Shown here piece by piece: positions 13,969 to 22,081 of a stretch of 24,331 bases of DNA. Numbering within the stretch: the stretch's first letter is position 1; each line of letters starts with the position of its first letter. This DNA is from a virus. Below the pieces are notes generated by a model, which saw nothing but the letters and a program-made list of their open reading frames with translations, made no database searches and was not told the origin of the DNA. Made by a program: the position numbers and the translations under genes. The DNA is taken from IMG/VR virus record IMGVR_UViG_3300025652_000533, positions 1-24,331 of that record. The stretch is one strand, 5' to 3'.

Positions 13969-16369
13969 CAAACGTATTAGACCTTCTCATTATAGCTAAT
14001 ATTGTCATAGGCAATGGCTGTGTTTGCCTTATAACAATCTTTGCATCATTGTCATAGCCTGATGGAAAAGATATTTCTTTATCCCCAGTAAACAATGGAA
14101 CGGCTTCATCCATACTCATACTACTATCTCTAAATGGTAACCTGTCAAGGTTTGCTGTATCAGGACCTAACTCTGCACCAACTGTTTGAAAGAATCTAGC
14201 TGTAACACCATGTATTCTCTTTATCTTACCTTGTGCAATGCCATCTTCTGCACCTGCTTCCATACGCAATGTTTCTAATGATGAAGTATAACCATAACCA
14301 ACATGAACCTTAGATGAGCTTCTATCTAATGTAATTGTGCCATTGCTGACTGTTTTATCAGCGTGTGCAGCACCATCTGCTAAAATGGTTACTGTTTCAC
14401 CCTCAAGGTGGTTTAGGCTTGTAATGGTCGTTGTAGCCGATCCACTGTATGTCAACCCACTATCTACAAAGAAAGCATCCTCGACATCATCATTAAAATA
14501 TAGTGACTTTAAATAAACAATATGTCTTACTGTGGCACTGTTTATAGTTCTTTTAACACTAAGATACACCTGGTCTTCTGCACCACTAGGTATAGCTGTA
14601 ATACTTTCTACTAGACCACTGCCACCTAAACTATGTTCATGCCATCCTACTGTGGCGTTTGCCCTGTCATATGTTAGTCCTATTAGCCTTCCATCATTAT
14701 GTACAAACCACAACAATAACTCTGGCTCTTGCTGCCATACCATGTCAGTCAAGCCACCTCTAGCCAAATGATCTGCAAGCACAGTCAAATCAACACCCAG
14801 CAATCCATCTGTGTCTAAATCAAAGGTTATCTCTTTTACCTTTTCTGCACCCTTCTGTATGAGTATGGTACTGTTACCTGCTCTCAAAGGCTTGATGTTA
14901 CCTGTACCAAAAGTTGTTTCTCGTAGCACGTTAACATTTGTAGGTGTTACCGGCTCTGATCCTGCACCACCTGACAAAGTAAACTCAGCACTTGTAGTCA
15001 ATAACTGCAAGAATCTAGCTGGTAATAAATGCTTTATGACGTTAACCTGATCTGATGCTATGGTTACATTAATCGCTGCATCATCTTCTGTTCCAGGTGT
15101 ATGGTTCTCAAAATCAGCAGATACACTACCAAAGATAGTCTGTGGCTGATCTGTGGTTCCAGCAAAGTATAATCTTTCTTCGTAAAAACCTATAGCTCTT
15201 GGAAATCCTGTGGTTGAGCTAAAACTTCCCAATGACCATTTTGTTGTAGCATTGCTCGATCCCACAACATTATGTGGTAATACTGATATGCCACCATCAT
15301 CTTCTTTAACTGTAGCTGTTACAACTGTTGAACTTGTGAACCCTGTTATCTTTACATAACCTGTATCGTCATGCCTGTACTCCCAATCAATCGCACCATA
15401 TGTTTCTGTACCTGATGTATGTACTGGTGGCGTGTTACCTGATGTTTGCGTTGATCCAGTAACCTGCTTGTAAACGTGACCATTGAATCTTACAAATACA
15501 TTATTAGCGTAACTTGTACTTGCTGCCCATTCATCATAAGTAACCTCTAATACCTCACGAAACCTAATTAATCTTCCAACATCTGTACTAACAAACAAGG
15601 CTGCACTTGCTGTAATCGTTACAGAACCTGTATCTGCTGAAGCGTATAATGTTGTTGCTGTTATGTTTTCATCAAGGTAAGGACCATCTGTAAAATCAAT
15701 ATCCGTCAATGTCCATGATGTATGACTTGTTCTTGTCAACTTTGCTGGTGCATGATCTTGTTGTGCAAGGAATAACACATCTGCTGATTGTGCATAATTA
15801 ATCGTAGATAGCTGTGCTGTCGTGTAAGTCGTTGTAATTTCTACTATTTTACCGACTGTGCCACCACTTGTATATGTGGTAAACGCAGAGCTATTGATAC
15901 CACTTAACTGAAATGTATTTGTTGTCTTTCCTGCAACTGTAAACTCTCTGTTATTTATCTCTGTCATACCAACAACACCAGTAATAAACACTCTGTCACC
16001 ATTATTCAAACCATGTGAGTTAGATGTTACTACTGCTGGATTAGCCTTTGTTATGGCTGTTATTGCTGTCGTAGCTTCTGTAACTAAGCCACCATCTTTA
16101 AATATACGAATATAATTATTACCAAACTCCAATACATAGGCTTGTGTATCACTAAACTCAAAGTTGATTAGCCTTACCTGACCACCATCCTTTGTTGTTC
16201 CTGCGTAATATGTACCTGGTCTGCGTGTTGTACCTCCCTGTGGAAATACAATCATGTTGCTTAAATCTTTTACAGCTTCATTATATTTTTGTAAGTCTAT
16301 TCTACCTTCTAGCCTAGGAGATATTTCACCTGCCCTGAAGTTGGTGATAATAGACGATACTCTAGCCAT
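13961..16369 (-). CDS. Tail tubular protein B (nozzle), gp12-like
   Basis: 802 residues, close to T7 gp12 (794). The N-terminus is diagnostic: ITNFRAGEISPRLEGRIDLQ followed by KYNEAVKDLSNMIVFPQGGT and TRRPGTYYAG. The body is beta-rich, with DDTGYVKITGFTSSTVV-like strands and a WQQEPELLLWFVHNDGRLIG segment shared with many podovirus nozzles. It forms the hexameric nozzle beneath the gp11 ring and carries the fibres. It starts one base after the stop of tail tubular protein A. Confidence 0.92.
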   Translation of the reverse strand: MARVSSIITNFRAGEISPRLEGRIDLQKYNEAVKDLSNMIVFPQGGTTRRPGTYYAGTTKDGGQVRLINFEFSDTQAYVLEFGNNYIRIFKDGGLVTEATTAITAITKANPAVVTSNSHGLNNGDRVFITGVVGMTEINNREFTVAGKTTNTFQLSGINSSAFTTYTSGGTVGKIVEITTTYTTAQLSTINYAQSADVLFLAQQDHAPAKLTRTSHTSWTLTDIDFTDGPYLDENITATTLYASADTGSVTITASAALFVSTDVGRLIRFREVLEVTYDEWAASTSYANNVFVRFNGHVYKQVTGSTQTSGNTPPVHTSGTETYGAIDWEYRHDDTGYVKITGFTSSTVVTATVKEDDGGISVLPHNVVGSSNATTKWSLGSFSSTTGFPRAIGFYEERLYFAGTTDQPQTIFGSVSADFENHTPGTEDDAAINVTIASDQVNVIKHLLPARFLQLLTTSAEFTLSGGAGSEPVTPTNVNVLRETTFGTGNIKPLRAGNSTILIQKGAEKVKEITFDLDTDGLLGVDLTVLADHLARGGLTDMVWQQEPELLLWFVHNDGRLIGLTYDRANATVGWHEHSLGGSGLVESITAIPSGAEDQVYLSVKRTINSATVRHIVYLKSLYFNDDVEDAFFVDSGLTYSGSATTTITSLNHLEGETVTILADGAAHADKTVSNGTITLDRSSSKVHVGYGYTSSLETLRMEAGAEDGIAQGKIKRIHGVTARFFQTVGAELGPDTANLDRLPFRDSSMSMDEAVPLFTGDKEISFPSGYDNDAKIVIRQTQPLPMTILAIMRRSNTFDA

Positions 16370-16370
16370 A

Positions 16371-16967
16371 TTAGAACCTTGCGTTAGTAAAAGTATCTGC
16401 CTGTATTTGTTCTGGATAACCCTCTAGTGCATCCATACCTCTAGCTTCACTTAATCTTGCTTGATACAAAGAATACATTGATTGAGCTAAAGCATTACTT
16501 CCTGTAATGGCATACGCAGTTTCTGCTGCAAGTTTATGTGCAATCGTACTACTTAACAAAGGATCGAATTGCTCTGTATCTGTTACCCTAGATAAATAAA
16601 CTATAGAACAAGTGCCTTCATTGGAAAGTATTTTTCTGCCTTCTATCTTATACATTACATTGCTATCGTAAGCTGCAACTTCATTATTGACGTTTGAGTT
16701 CCAAAAAGAAATAACCCTCAAGCAATAAGGGTCTGTAGGCAATGTATATTGATAGGTAAATCCGAATGGTGGTGCATCACTGTCTCTTGCTAATGTTGCC
16801 CTTGATATAGCTACATTCCAAGGATGCGATCTTATCACAGCATCTCTTACTGTTTCAAATCTTCTATTACAAAGTCGTGCTTCTTTAGAGTTCTCCGTTA
16901 ATGCAGTTATTGTCGCTGCACCAAGTAAATCCATAGCTTCATTACAAATATCTACTACTGACGGCAT
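16371..16967 (-). CDS. Tail tubular protein A (adaptor ring), gp11-like
   Basis: 198 residues versus 196 in T7 gp11. Motifs: ICNEAMDLLGAATITALTE near the N-terminus, then ARLCNRRFETVRDAVIRSHP followed by WNVAISRATL, and a YQYTLPTDPYCLRVISF strand pair. These are hallmarks of the gp11/gp4-like adaptor family that forms the ring joining portal to nozzle and to which fibres attach. An AGGAG site sits just after the hairpin in the leader, so translation may be influenced by that structure. Confidence 0.93.
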   Translation of the reverse strand: MPSVVDICNEAMDLLGAATITALTENSKEARLCNRRFETVRDAVIRSHPWNVAISRATLARDSDAPPFGFTYQYTLPTDPYCLRVISFWNSNVNNEVAAYDSNVMYKIEGRKILSNEGTCSIVYLSRVTDTEQFDPLLSSTIAHKLAAETAYAITGSNALAQSMYSLYQARLSEARGMDALEGYPEQIQADTFTNARF

Positions 16968-16984
16968 ATCAAACTCCTAAAGGT

Positions 16985-17007
16985 AAGGAGCAGATAAACT
17001 GCTCCCT
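16985..17007 (-). terminator. Strong hairpin between capsid region and tail genes
   Basis: On the minus strand AGGGAGCAG / loop TTTAT / CTGCTCCTT pairs over nine positions, one of them G·U. The same position is an A:C mismatch when read as plus-strand RNA, so the fold favours the operon's own transcript. T7 has its late terminator at the same place, between genes 10 and 11. There is no U-run after the stem, so it may be a partial terminator, an RNA-processing site or a 3'-end stabiliser. Confidence 0.55.
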
Positions 17008-17016
17008 ACTAATATT

Positions 17017-17496
17017 TTAGTTTACAACATACTCTATGATGTATGACATATCACCTGCTGTACCACCTGTGGCAGAAAAAGTTACTGCAACGTAGTAGTA
17101 TCCACCAGGATCGGCTGATGCACCTGCATCTTCCCAAACCTGTTGTCCAATAGTGTTAATATTGGCAGCTTCAGTTCTTACATCAGTCATAGCACCTTCG
17201 TCTGCGACTAAAGTTGCATATACATCTTCGTCAACGACTGTGCCATTTGTTTGATATAAACCTACATTAAATGTGCATGATCCACCTAAAGCATCTGATG
17301 CAATCTTTAGTGATGCGATAGATGCGTTACTAGGTATTGGTGCAAGCATAACAATATCATTGTCTGTGCTATCACCAGCAGCTAATGCGACTGTACCTTG
17401 AGCAACACGCAAAACGCCATGTAGCTCGTGGGCATTACTTGCAACTTGAGGACTAGCTTCAAAGTTAGCTACAAGTGTTGTATTTTTTGTAGTCAT
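17017..17496 (-). CDS. Beta-rich protein next to the capsid gene, possible head decoration
   Basis: 159 residues, low in Lys/Arg and rich in Ala, Thr, Val and Gly. The sequence alternates strands and turns (LHGVLRVAQGTVALAAGDST, then YYYVAVTFSATGGT and SYIIEYVVN). It lies immediately after the major capsid gene with only 16 bases between, a usual place for head-decoration or head-completion proteins, and I recall similar unnamed proteins there in marine podoviruses. GGGAGTGA is the ribosome-binding site. Location on the head is inference. Confidence 0.7.
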   Translation of the reverse strand: MTTKNTTLVANFEASPQVASNAHELHGVLRVAQGTVALAAGDSTDNDIVMLAPIPSNASIASLKIASDALGGSCTFNVGLYQTNGTVVDEDVYATLVADEGAMTDVRTEAANINTIGQQVWEDAGASADPGGYYYVAVTFSATGGTAGDMSYIIEYVVN

Positions 17497-17512
17497 TTAT
17501 TCACTCCCTTCC

Positions 17513-18376
17513 TTAAGCTGATTCATCACAATCGATTTGTACTACTTTGGATTCTTCCATTCTAGTAGCACCAATGCTCATGCAATAGTAAACTTGAGTA
17601 GCATAACCTTTGTCTGCTCTCTCATCTATTCTTGCAGAAACATCTTTTCCGACACCTAAAGCAATACCATCTTCTGCCCAAGCAAAACATGATCTGATAT
17701 TAGATGCAATCGATAGTCTGTTTGTTACAATGAATTTGAAACCCATGAATGTGTCCACTTCACCTTGAACAAGTGCCTTAACTGTATTAAAGTCAGAACT
17801 TGTTACTGAAGTAGTTCCAAGTAATGCTTCAATTTGGTTAGGACCAACTGCTATATATCTTGGTATTGATGGGTCAACGTCAGCTAAATCTAAAATCTTT
17901 TTAGCTTCAATTAACTTGGCAATAGACATATCGGCACTACCATTTGCAATCTGATTACCAGCAGCAAATGCTGTAGATGTTGAACCTGTTTCACCTGTAA
18001 AAGATGTTCCAAGTGCAGCAGAAATGATAACGTCATCCATTGCTCTTCCCATTGCAGCAGCAGCAGCCATTGCATAAGAAGATGTAGGATCGATTAACAT
18101 TCTAACCTTATCTTGGTCATCAATTAAGTCGGCATACTCATAGTCAGCTAGACTCACTCTACGTCTAGCGTGAGGTGTGTCCATCTGTGGTGTGTCGGCA
18201 TGGCGAGTGGTACGCAACTGAGCAGTAGCAACGCCTACCTGGTCGAAAAAAGCATTCTTTCCAGTAATATTCTCCACACGAACTGCATCTCTTAGACGGC
18301 TTCCCATCTGTTGAGATAGCATCTGCACGTTAGCAGAATACTGTTGGACAAATGCCGTAGTTACTGATGTTGACAT
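17513..18376 (-). CDS. Major capsid protein
   Basis: 287 residues. Segments typical of podovirus capsid proteins of the HK97 fold are the N-terminal arm MSTSVTTAFVQQYSANVQML, then TPHARRRVSLADYEYADLID, MGRAMDDVIISAALG, and IPRYIAVGPNQIEALLG followed by VQGEVDTFMGFKFIVTNRL. The protein is shorter than T7 gp10A (345). It follows scaffold and the 72-residue gene, as expected, and has the strong AGGAGA site of a highly expressed gene. The 45-base leader shows no clear promoter. There is no second, frameshifted gp10B-like extension that I can see. Confidence 0.92.
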   Translation of the reverse strand: MSTSVTTAFVQQYSANVQMLSQQMGSRLRDAVRVENITGKNAFFDQVGVATAQLRTTRHADTPQMDTPHARRRVSLADYEYADLIDDQDKVRMLIDPTSSYAMAAAAAMGRAMDDVIISAALGTSFTGETGSTSTAFAAGNQIANGSADMSIAKLIEAKKILDLADVDPSIPRYIAVGPNQIEALLGTTSVTSSDFNTVKALVQGEVDTFMGFKFIVTNRLSIASNIRSCFAWAEDGIALGVGKDVSARIDERADKGYATQVYYCMSIGATRMEESKVVQIDCDESA

Positions 18377-18421
18377 TTAAGTCTCCTTCGTAAAAGTTAC
18401 ATTTGATTTATTTGCAGTGTG

Positions 18422-18640
18422 CTACCCTTTACGGACACTCCTAGTTTTTTGAGCCAACTTTAGGCTATCGTCTTTCCGATTGTCTTGAGGACTTGTTGCC
18501 AAGCTACCCTGCATAACCCATTCGTAATATATATCAGCAAGTTTATCTGGATGCAACAAATCTCTTTGTGTACCAAATTCAACTGCAAGCCGTAAACATT
18601 CCAAACGGATTTCTTCTTCAGAGAGTGATTCATTATCCAT
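18422..18640 (-). CDS. Small unknown protein between scaffold and capsid (72 aa)
   Basis: 72 residues: a helical N-terminal region with EEEIRLECLRLAVEF, then a DKLADIYYEWVMQG segment and a basic tail ending KTRSVRKG. It overlaps the end of the scaffold gene by 8 bases and precedes the capsid leader. Similar short proteins with an ECLRLA and YYxW pattern occur in phage structural modules, but I know no function. A role in head assembly follows only from position. Confidence 0.7.
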   Translation of the reverse strand: MDNESLSEEEIRLECLRLAVEFGTQRDLLHPDKLADIYYEWVMQGSLATSPQDNRKDDSLKLAQKTRSVRKG

Positions 18641-19478
18641 GAATATATCCCATCAATTCTTGCATACGTTCAATAGCACGCTGCCTTCCTATAGGATCTT
18701 TCCTATTCCAATAAGCGTGTGTCTTGTCGTTCATAATTGAGTCAACTTCTTGTTGTGCCATTTGTGGTGTGTAAGCTCTGTTTACAGCATTATCAGATAC
18801 AGTATCTTCGCTTGTAACAGTAGACTTAAACTCACCCATAGCAGCAAATGCTTTGATAAAAGCTGGATGATTGCCAATCAATGTACCATCTTCTAGCTTC
18901 ATCTGTAGCAAATCACTACCACCAAATTGATCTACAACTTCTTTTGCAGCCGTTACCTTTTGCTCAAAAGCTGGACCCCATTCTCTTTGAAGTTCTGCTG
19001 CTGTTTGTTCTGCCTGTTGCTCTGCTTCCATTTGCATAGCTTCTGAACTTTGTGCAACTGTGCTCTTGTAATAATCCAAAACACCTTGTGCTTGCTGTGG
19101 TGTTAGTCTTAGAGTATGAGCAATATCTGCATATTGTTTGGCAACATCTTCAGTAATAACATTGCCATCAACAGGCAACTCATAGCCGTCTGGTGACTCT
19201 GGTCTGCCTAACTTACTGTAAATGTTATCTAAATCTTCGTCTGTTGGATTCTTAGGCAACGGAATCTTATCACTGCCTATTAATCTCTGTGCGTTTACAT
19301 AGCTCCTTGCTAGATTACCAACGTCTTTAATTGGTGATAAACTTGGATGCTCCCTTAATTCTTCTGGTATCATTTCAATGAAACTGTTACCAGACCCACC
19401 TTGTGCAACTTCAGCAGGTGTTTCCATAACTGAAGGCTGTACTGGTTCGGCTACCTGTTCAGCAACTTGTTCTGACAT
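18633..19478 (-). CDS. Capsid assembly scaffolding protein, gp9-like
   Basis: 281 residues; acidic, Gln/Glu-rich and helical. The N-terminal third is disordered (EQVAEQVAEPVQPSV). The centre has LGRPESPDGYELPVDG, TLRLTPQQAQGVLDYYKS and EWGPAFEQKVTAAKEVVDQF, a pattern I recognise in podovirus scaffolds. The C-terminal helix has IMNDKTHAYWNRKDPIGRQR, the usual capsid-binding end. Scaffold guides procapsid assembly and then leaves. A strong AGAGGAG site precedes the start. Confidence 0.88.
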   Translation of the reverse strand: MSEQVAEQVAEPVQPSVMETPAEVAQGGSGNSFIEMIPEELREHPSLSPIKDVGNLARSYVNAQRLIGSDKIPLPKNPTDEDLDNIYSKLGRPESPDGYELPVDGNVITEDVAKQYADIAHTLRLTPQQAQGVLDYYKSTVAQSSEAMQMEAEQQAEQTAAELQREWGPAFEQKVTAAKEVVDQFGGSDLLQMKLEDGTLIGNHPAFIKAFAAMGEFKSTVTSEDTVSDNAVNRAYTPQMAQQEVDSIMNDKTHAYWNRKDPIGRQRAIERMQELMGYIHG

Positions 19479-19480
19479 AT

Positions 19481-19684
19481 TTACTCCTCTTTTAACATAT
19501 TATAAATGTGTAGTATGACTGCCCTTTTACCTTCTTCAAAGGCTGTAGCATTGGCATCTCCAGCTACATAACTTGAAGCACGCCAGTTACAGCGTAACTC
19601 CAAATCCTCCAAAACTTTCTTTCCAGCATTGTCTTCAAATGTATCTTTATACATAACCTTAAGCTGTGCTATCTGGTCATTCAT
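19481..19684 (-). CDS. Bbp19-like small structural-module protein
   Basis: 67 residues from the ATG at 19684; an in-frame GTG at 19690 is a weaker alternative. The motif GKKVLEDLELRCNW followed by AFEEGKRAVILHIYNML matches the VLxDLxxxxxF...AFxEGxRxVxLxI pattern I associate with Bbp19-type proteins of phage structural modules. It overlaps the portal stop and ends two bases before the scaffold start. Function is unknown; a minor head or assembly role is likely from context. Confidence 0.72.
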   Translation of the reverse strand: MNDQIAQLKVMYKDTFEDNAGKKVLEDLELRCNWRASSYVAGDANATAFEEGKRAVILHIYNMLKEE

Positions 19685-21269
19685 TTGCACCCACCATTCT
19701 TACAGCTTGTGCAGCCTGACCTACAGTAGCAACATCTTCTTGCTCCATTTGTCTTTCCATCTGTTCTTGCTGCATCATTGCACGCTGTTCTCTTTCTTCA
19801 TCAACGGCTGACTGTGACTTCAGAACTTTCTTAGGAACACCTAGAGCTTCAGTTAGATAAGTTACCAATCCATCAGGATCAATGTGATCTCCAACAGGCA
19901 ATGTTTGTGACAATGGCATCAATATCTCTAAGGCTCTCATTACACCATTAACAGAACTAGACTTCTGTGCCCTAGCTAGTGGTGATACATATTCAATATC
20001 AATATCCATTCCCTGCAATACCTCTGGTGGTACTGCAAGCATATCAGCACGCAGCATCAAAGCAAACGCCCTGTCTATCAAAGGTCTTAGCATTTCATTC
20101 ATTAACCTACCAAGAACAGGACCAATAACTCTCATTCTTTCTTCCTGTCTTTGTATTACTTCTGTGGCTGTCATGTTTGGCTGATTGCCACTTAAAAGTT
20201 GGTCAACGAAGAACGCTGTACGGATTGCTGCCCTTCGTTGTTCTTCCATATTCAATCCAATAGGTATGTTAGCACCTGTTTGTAATGGTGTAATCGTATC
20301 CCTAGAACCTGATCTGTAAAAGTTGAGACCCCCAGGTTGGGTTCTTATAGGGAGCAAAAACCCATCATCAGGCACTAATAGTGGAGGATCTATCATTTTT
20401 TGTGCTGCTTGTATGATTGTTTTAGACATAAGATTTATCATCTTAACATCTGGCAACGCAACCATTGCTGGAGATCTCCCCATCACTTCTCCAGTTGCCT
20501 TCAAGAAGCGTGGTACAACGTAAGGTAGTTCTTGGAAACCACTCTCTGCCAAAATCATCTTTGTCTCCATGCAGATATACATAGATGCGTATGGCATATT
20601 CTTATTATTTTGTTTTGTTGGATCTCTATCTTTTCTTGGCATAACCACATGAAGTATCTCTACATTCTCATCTGGCTTCTTTTCAAATGTCCTAGCAATA
20701 AACGCACCTACGTTATCAATACCAAATCTTTGTACAGCTTGCCTTGCAGGTATCTCATACTTTCTAAAAACAGTATCAACCATACCATACTGGTCTTCTG
20801 TTACATAAAACTCTGATATATGTCTTGTGCTAAATCGTAATGTCTTGTCATCCATCTCCACAAACATACAGCCAGTACCAAAGACAACCAGGTCAACATA
20901 CATCTCATGAACCTCTGTTTCAAAGTTAGACATGGTAAAAGCACGCATCATTCTTTGCGAACTATCTTCTAGCCATCTCTGTACTTCTTCGTCTCTGCCT
21001 AGCTCCTCATCTTTCATTGTCAAATGAAACCAAGGTGTAGCACCTGACGTTAACATTCCATGTAGACTAGATGATAATAAATCTACTGCTTGTAAAGCTG
21101 TGCCATCAAAGATAAGTTCCATTCTCTTTTCGCCACGACTTCTCTTCTTTACTATGTCTGCTTTTCTTGGCAGCATATAGTCAGCTAACTCTTGGTAATG
21201 ATTATTCCAGTTGTCTCGCTGACCTTCAACGTGTTGAAACCTAGCAACTATATCTTTGACATTCATCAT
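19677..21269 (-). CDS. Portal (head-tail connector) protein, gp8-like
   Basis: 530 residues versus 536 in T7 gp8. The start DIVARFQHVEGQRDNWNNHY followed by QELADYMLPRKADI is diagnostic for this portal family. LFDGTALQAVDLLSSSLHGM, then TSGATPWFHL and QRWLEDSSQRMM, follow, and AAQKMIDPPLLVPDDGF lies in the centre. The C-terminal 30 residues are Gln/Met/Glu-rich (MMQQEQMERQMEQEDVATV). It forms the dodecameric ring through which DNA is packaged and released. Two adjacent ATGs (21269, 21266) follow an AGGATAG site. Confidence 0.93.
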   Translation of the reverse strand: MMNVKDIVARFQHVEGQRDNWNNHYQELADYMLPRKADIVKKRSRGEKRMELIFDGTALQAVDLLSSSLHGMLTSGATPWFHLTMKDEELGRDEEVQRWLEDSSQRMMRAFTMSNFETEVHEMYVDLVVFGTGCMFVEMDDKTLRFSTRHISEFYVTEDQYGMVDTVFRKYEIPARQAVQRFGIDNVGAFIARTFEKKPDENVEILHVVMPRKDRDPTKQNNKNMPYASMYICMETKMILAESGFQELPYVVPRFLKATGEVMGRSPAMVALPDVKMINLMSKTIIQAAQKMIDPPLLVPDDGFLLPIRTQPGGLNFYRSGSRDTITPLQTGANIPIGLNMEEQRRAAIRTAFFVDQLLSGNQPNMTATEVIQRQEERMRVIGPVLGRLMNEMLRPLIDRAFALMLRADMLAVPPEVLQGMDIDIEYVSPLARAQKSSSVNGVMRALEILMPLSQTLPVGDHIDPDGLVTYLTEALGVPKKVLKSQSAVDEEREQRAMMQQEQMERQMEQEDVATVGQAAQAVRMVGANE

Positions 21270-21273
21270 AGTT

Positions 21274-21495
21274 CTATCCTAATAAAGTTGGTGTACCACC
21301 TGTGCCACTCATGCTGGTAGATGTTTCTCCTAGCTGCCCAGCAACAATCGTGCTACCACGACCTCTACGCTTTCTTCTTTCTTGTGCTTCAGCTTCACCA
21401 GCTAATGCAGCAGCCTTCTCATAATCAGCTTTAGCAGGTTCTTCTGGAACTGGTGGTGGTGGTGGAACATATACTTTTGGTTTAAGAAATGACAT
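21274..21495 (-). CDS. Proline-rich small protein in the T7 gp6.7-type position
   Basis: 73 residues: MSFLKPKVYVPPPPPVPEEP, then a charged helix (YEKAAALAGEAEAQERRKRR) and a C-terminal RGRGSTIVAGQLG ... TLLG. Proteins with this SFLxPK start, proline run, RRxRGR patch and TLLG ending are widespread just upstream of portal genes in short- and long-tailed phages. T7 gp6.7, a small virion protein ejected with DNA, occupies a comparable place. I infer a minor virion or tail protein. TAGGAGA is the ribosome-binding site. Confidence 0.75.
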   Translation of the reverse strand: MSFLKPKVYVPPPPPVPEEPAKADYEKAAALAGEAEAQERRKRRGRGSTIVAGQLGETSTSMSGTGGTPTLLG

Positions 21496-21504
21496 TGCTA
21501 TCTC

Positions 21505-22080
21505 CTATGTTACGGCTCTTCCTGATTTCTTTCTTTGTATTACGCCATAGCCTTCCATAATTGTACCAGCTTGACCTGACCTTTTCCCTCTAGTAGCATA
21601 CCTAGTTGTAATAGTAGGCTTCTCATCTTCAACAACTTCAGGTGTAACTTCAGGCGTAACAACTGGAGCAACTGGTGCTCGATAATCTTCTTTGTCTGTA
21701 CCTGTTACAGTCTCCTTGACTTCCTTTAATATTTTTTTGCCTGGCTTTTCTATTATTTCTTCAAACGCTTCATCTGCAATATTTTTTACACCCTTGATAA
21801 CTTTTTTTACTGGTCTTTCAAGTGGCTCAACAATAGCTTTATCAACAGTTTTTATTATTGTCTTTGGAACTTTTACAACTTCCTTAGCTATTGGCTTTAC
21901 AACTTTCTTAACAATAACCTCTGGAGCCTTCACAACTTCCTTAACAGTTTTTTTAACTGGTTTTTCCAAAGGTTCTACAACAGCCTTTTCTATAGGCTTG
22001 ACAACCTTTTTCACAACCTTTTCAACAGGTTTTACTATTTTCTTAATCGGCTTGATTATTTTTTTTGGAGCACCACCCAT
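21505..22080 (-). CDS. Lys/Val/Pro-repeat protein in the T7 gp7.3-type position
   Basis: 191 residues. Residues 1-120 are a degenerate repeat of the form K[IV][IV]KP[IV]EK (KPIKKIVKPVEKVVKK and later PIEKAVVEPLEKPVKK), with no aromatic residue until Phe108. An acidic-Pro linker (VTPEVTPEVVEDEKP) follows, then a C-terminal basic tail with RGKRSGQAGTIMEGYG and KKSGRAVT. The layout (MGxxxKKxxKxxKK start, Pro/Val linker, basic Gly/Ser tail) recalls T7 gp7.3, a tail-associated protein ejected with DNA. It lies directly after the HlyC-like gene, two bases apart; its many lysines make it a possible substrate. That link is hypothesis. Confidence 0.75.
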   Translation of the reverse strand: MGGAPKKIIKPIKKIVKPVEKVVKKVVKPIEKAVVEPLEKPVKKTVKEVVKAPEVIVKKVVKPIAKEVVKVPKTIIKTVDKAIVEPLERPVKKVIKGVKNIADEAFEEIIEKPGKKILKEVKETVTGTDKEDYRAPVAPVVTPEVTPEVVEDEKPTITTRYATRGKRSGQAGTIMEGYGVIQRKKSGRAVT

Positions 22081-22081
22081 G

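Noticed and set aside
13966-13971. TTG at 13971 as start of the gp13-like gene, and likewise GTG at 19690 for the Bbp19-like gene.
   Set aside because: In-frame ATGs lie one and two codons downstream in normal context, so ATG starts at 13968 and 19684 are simpler.
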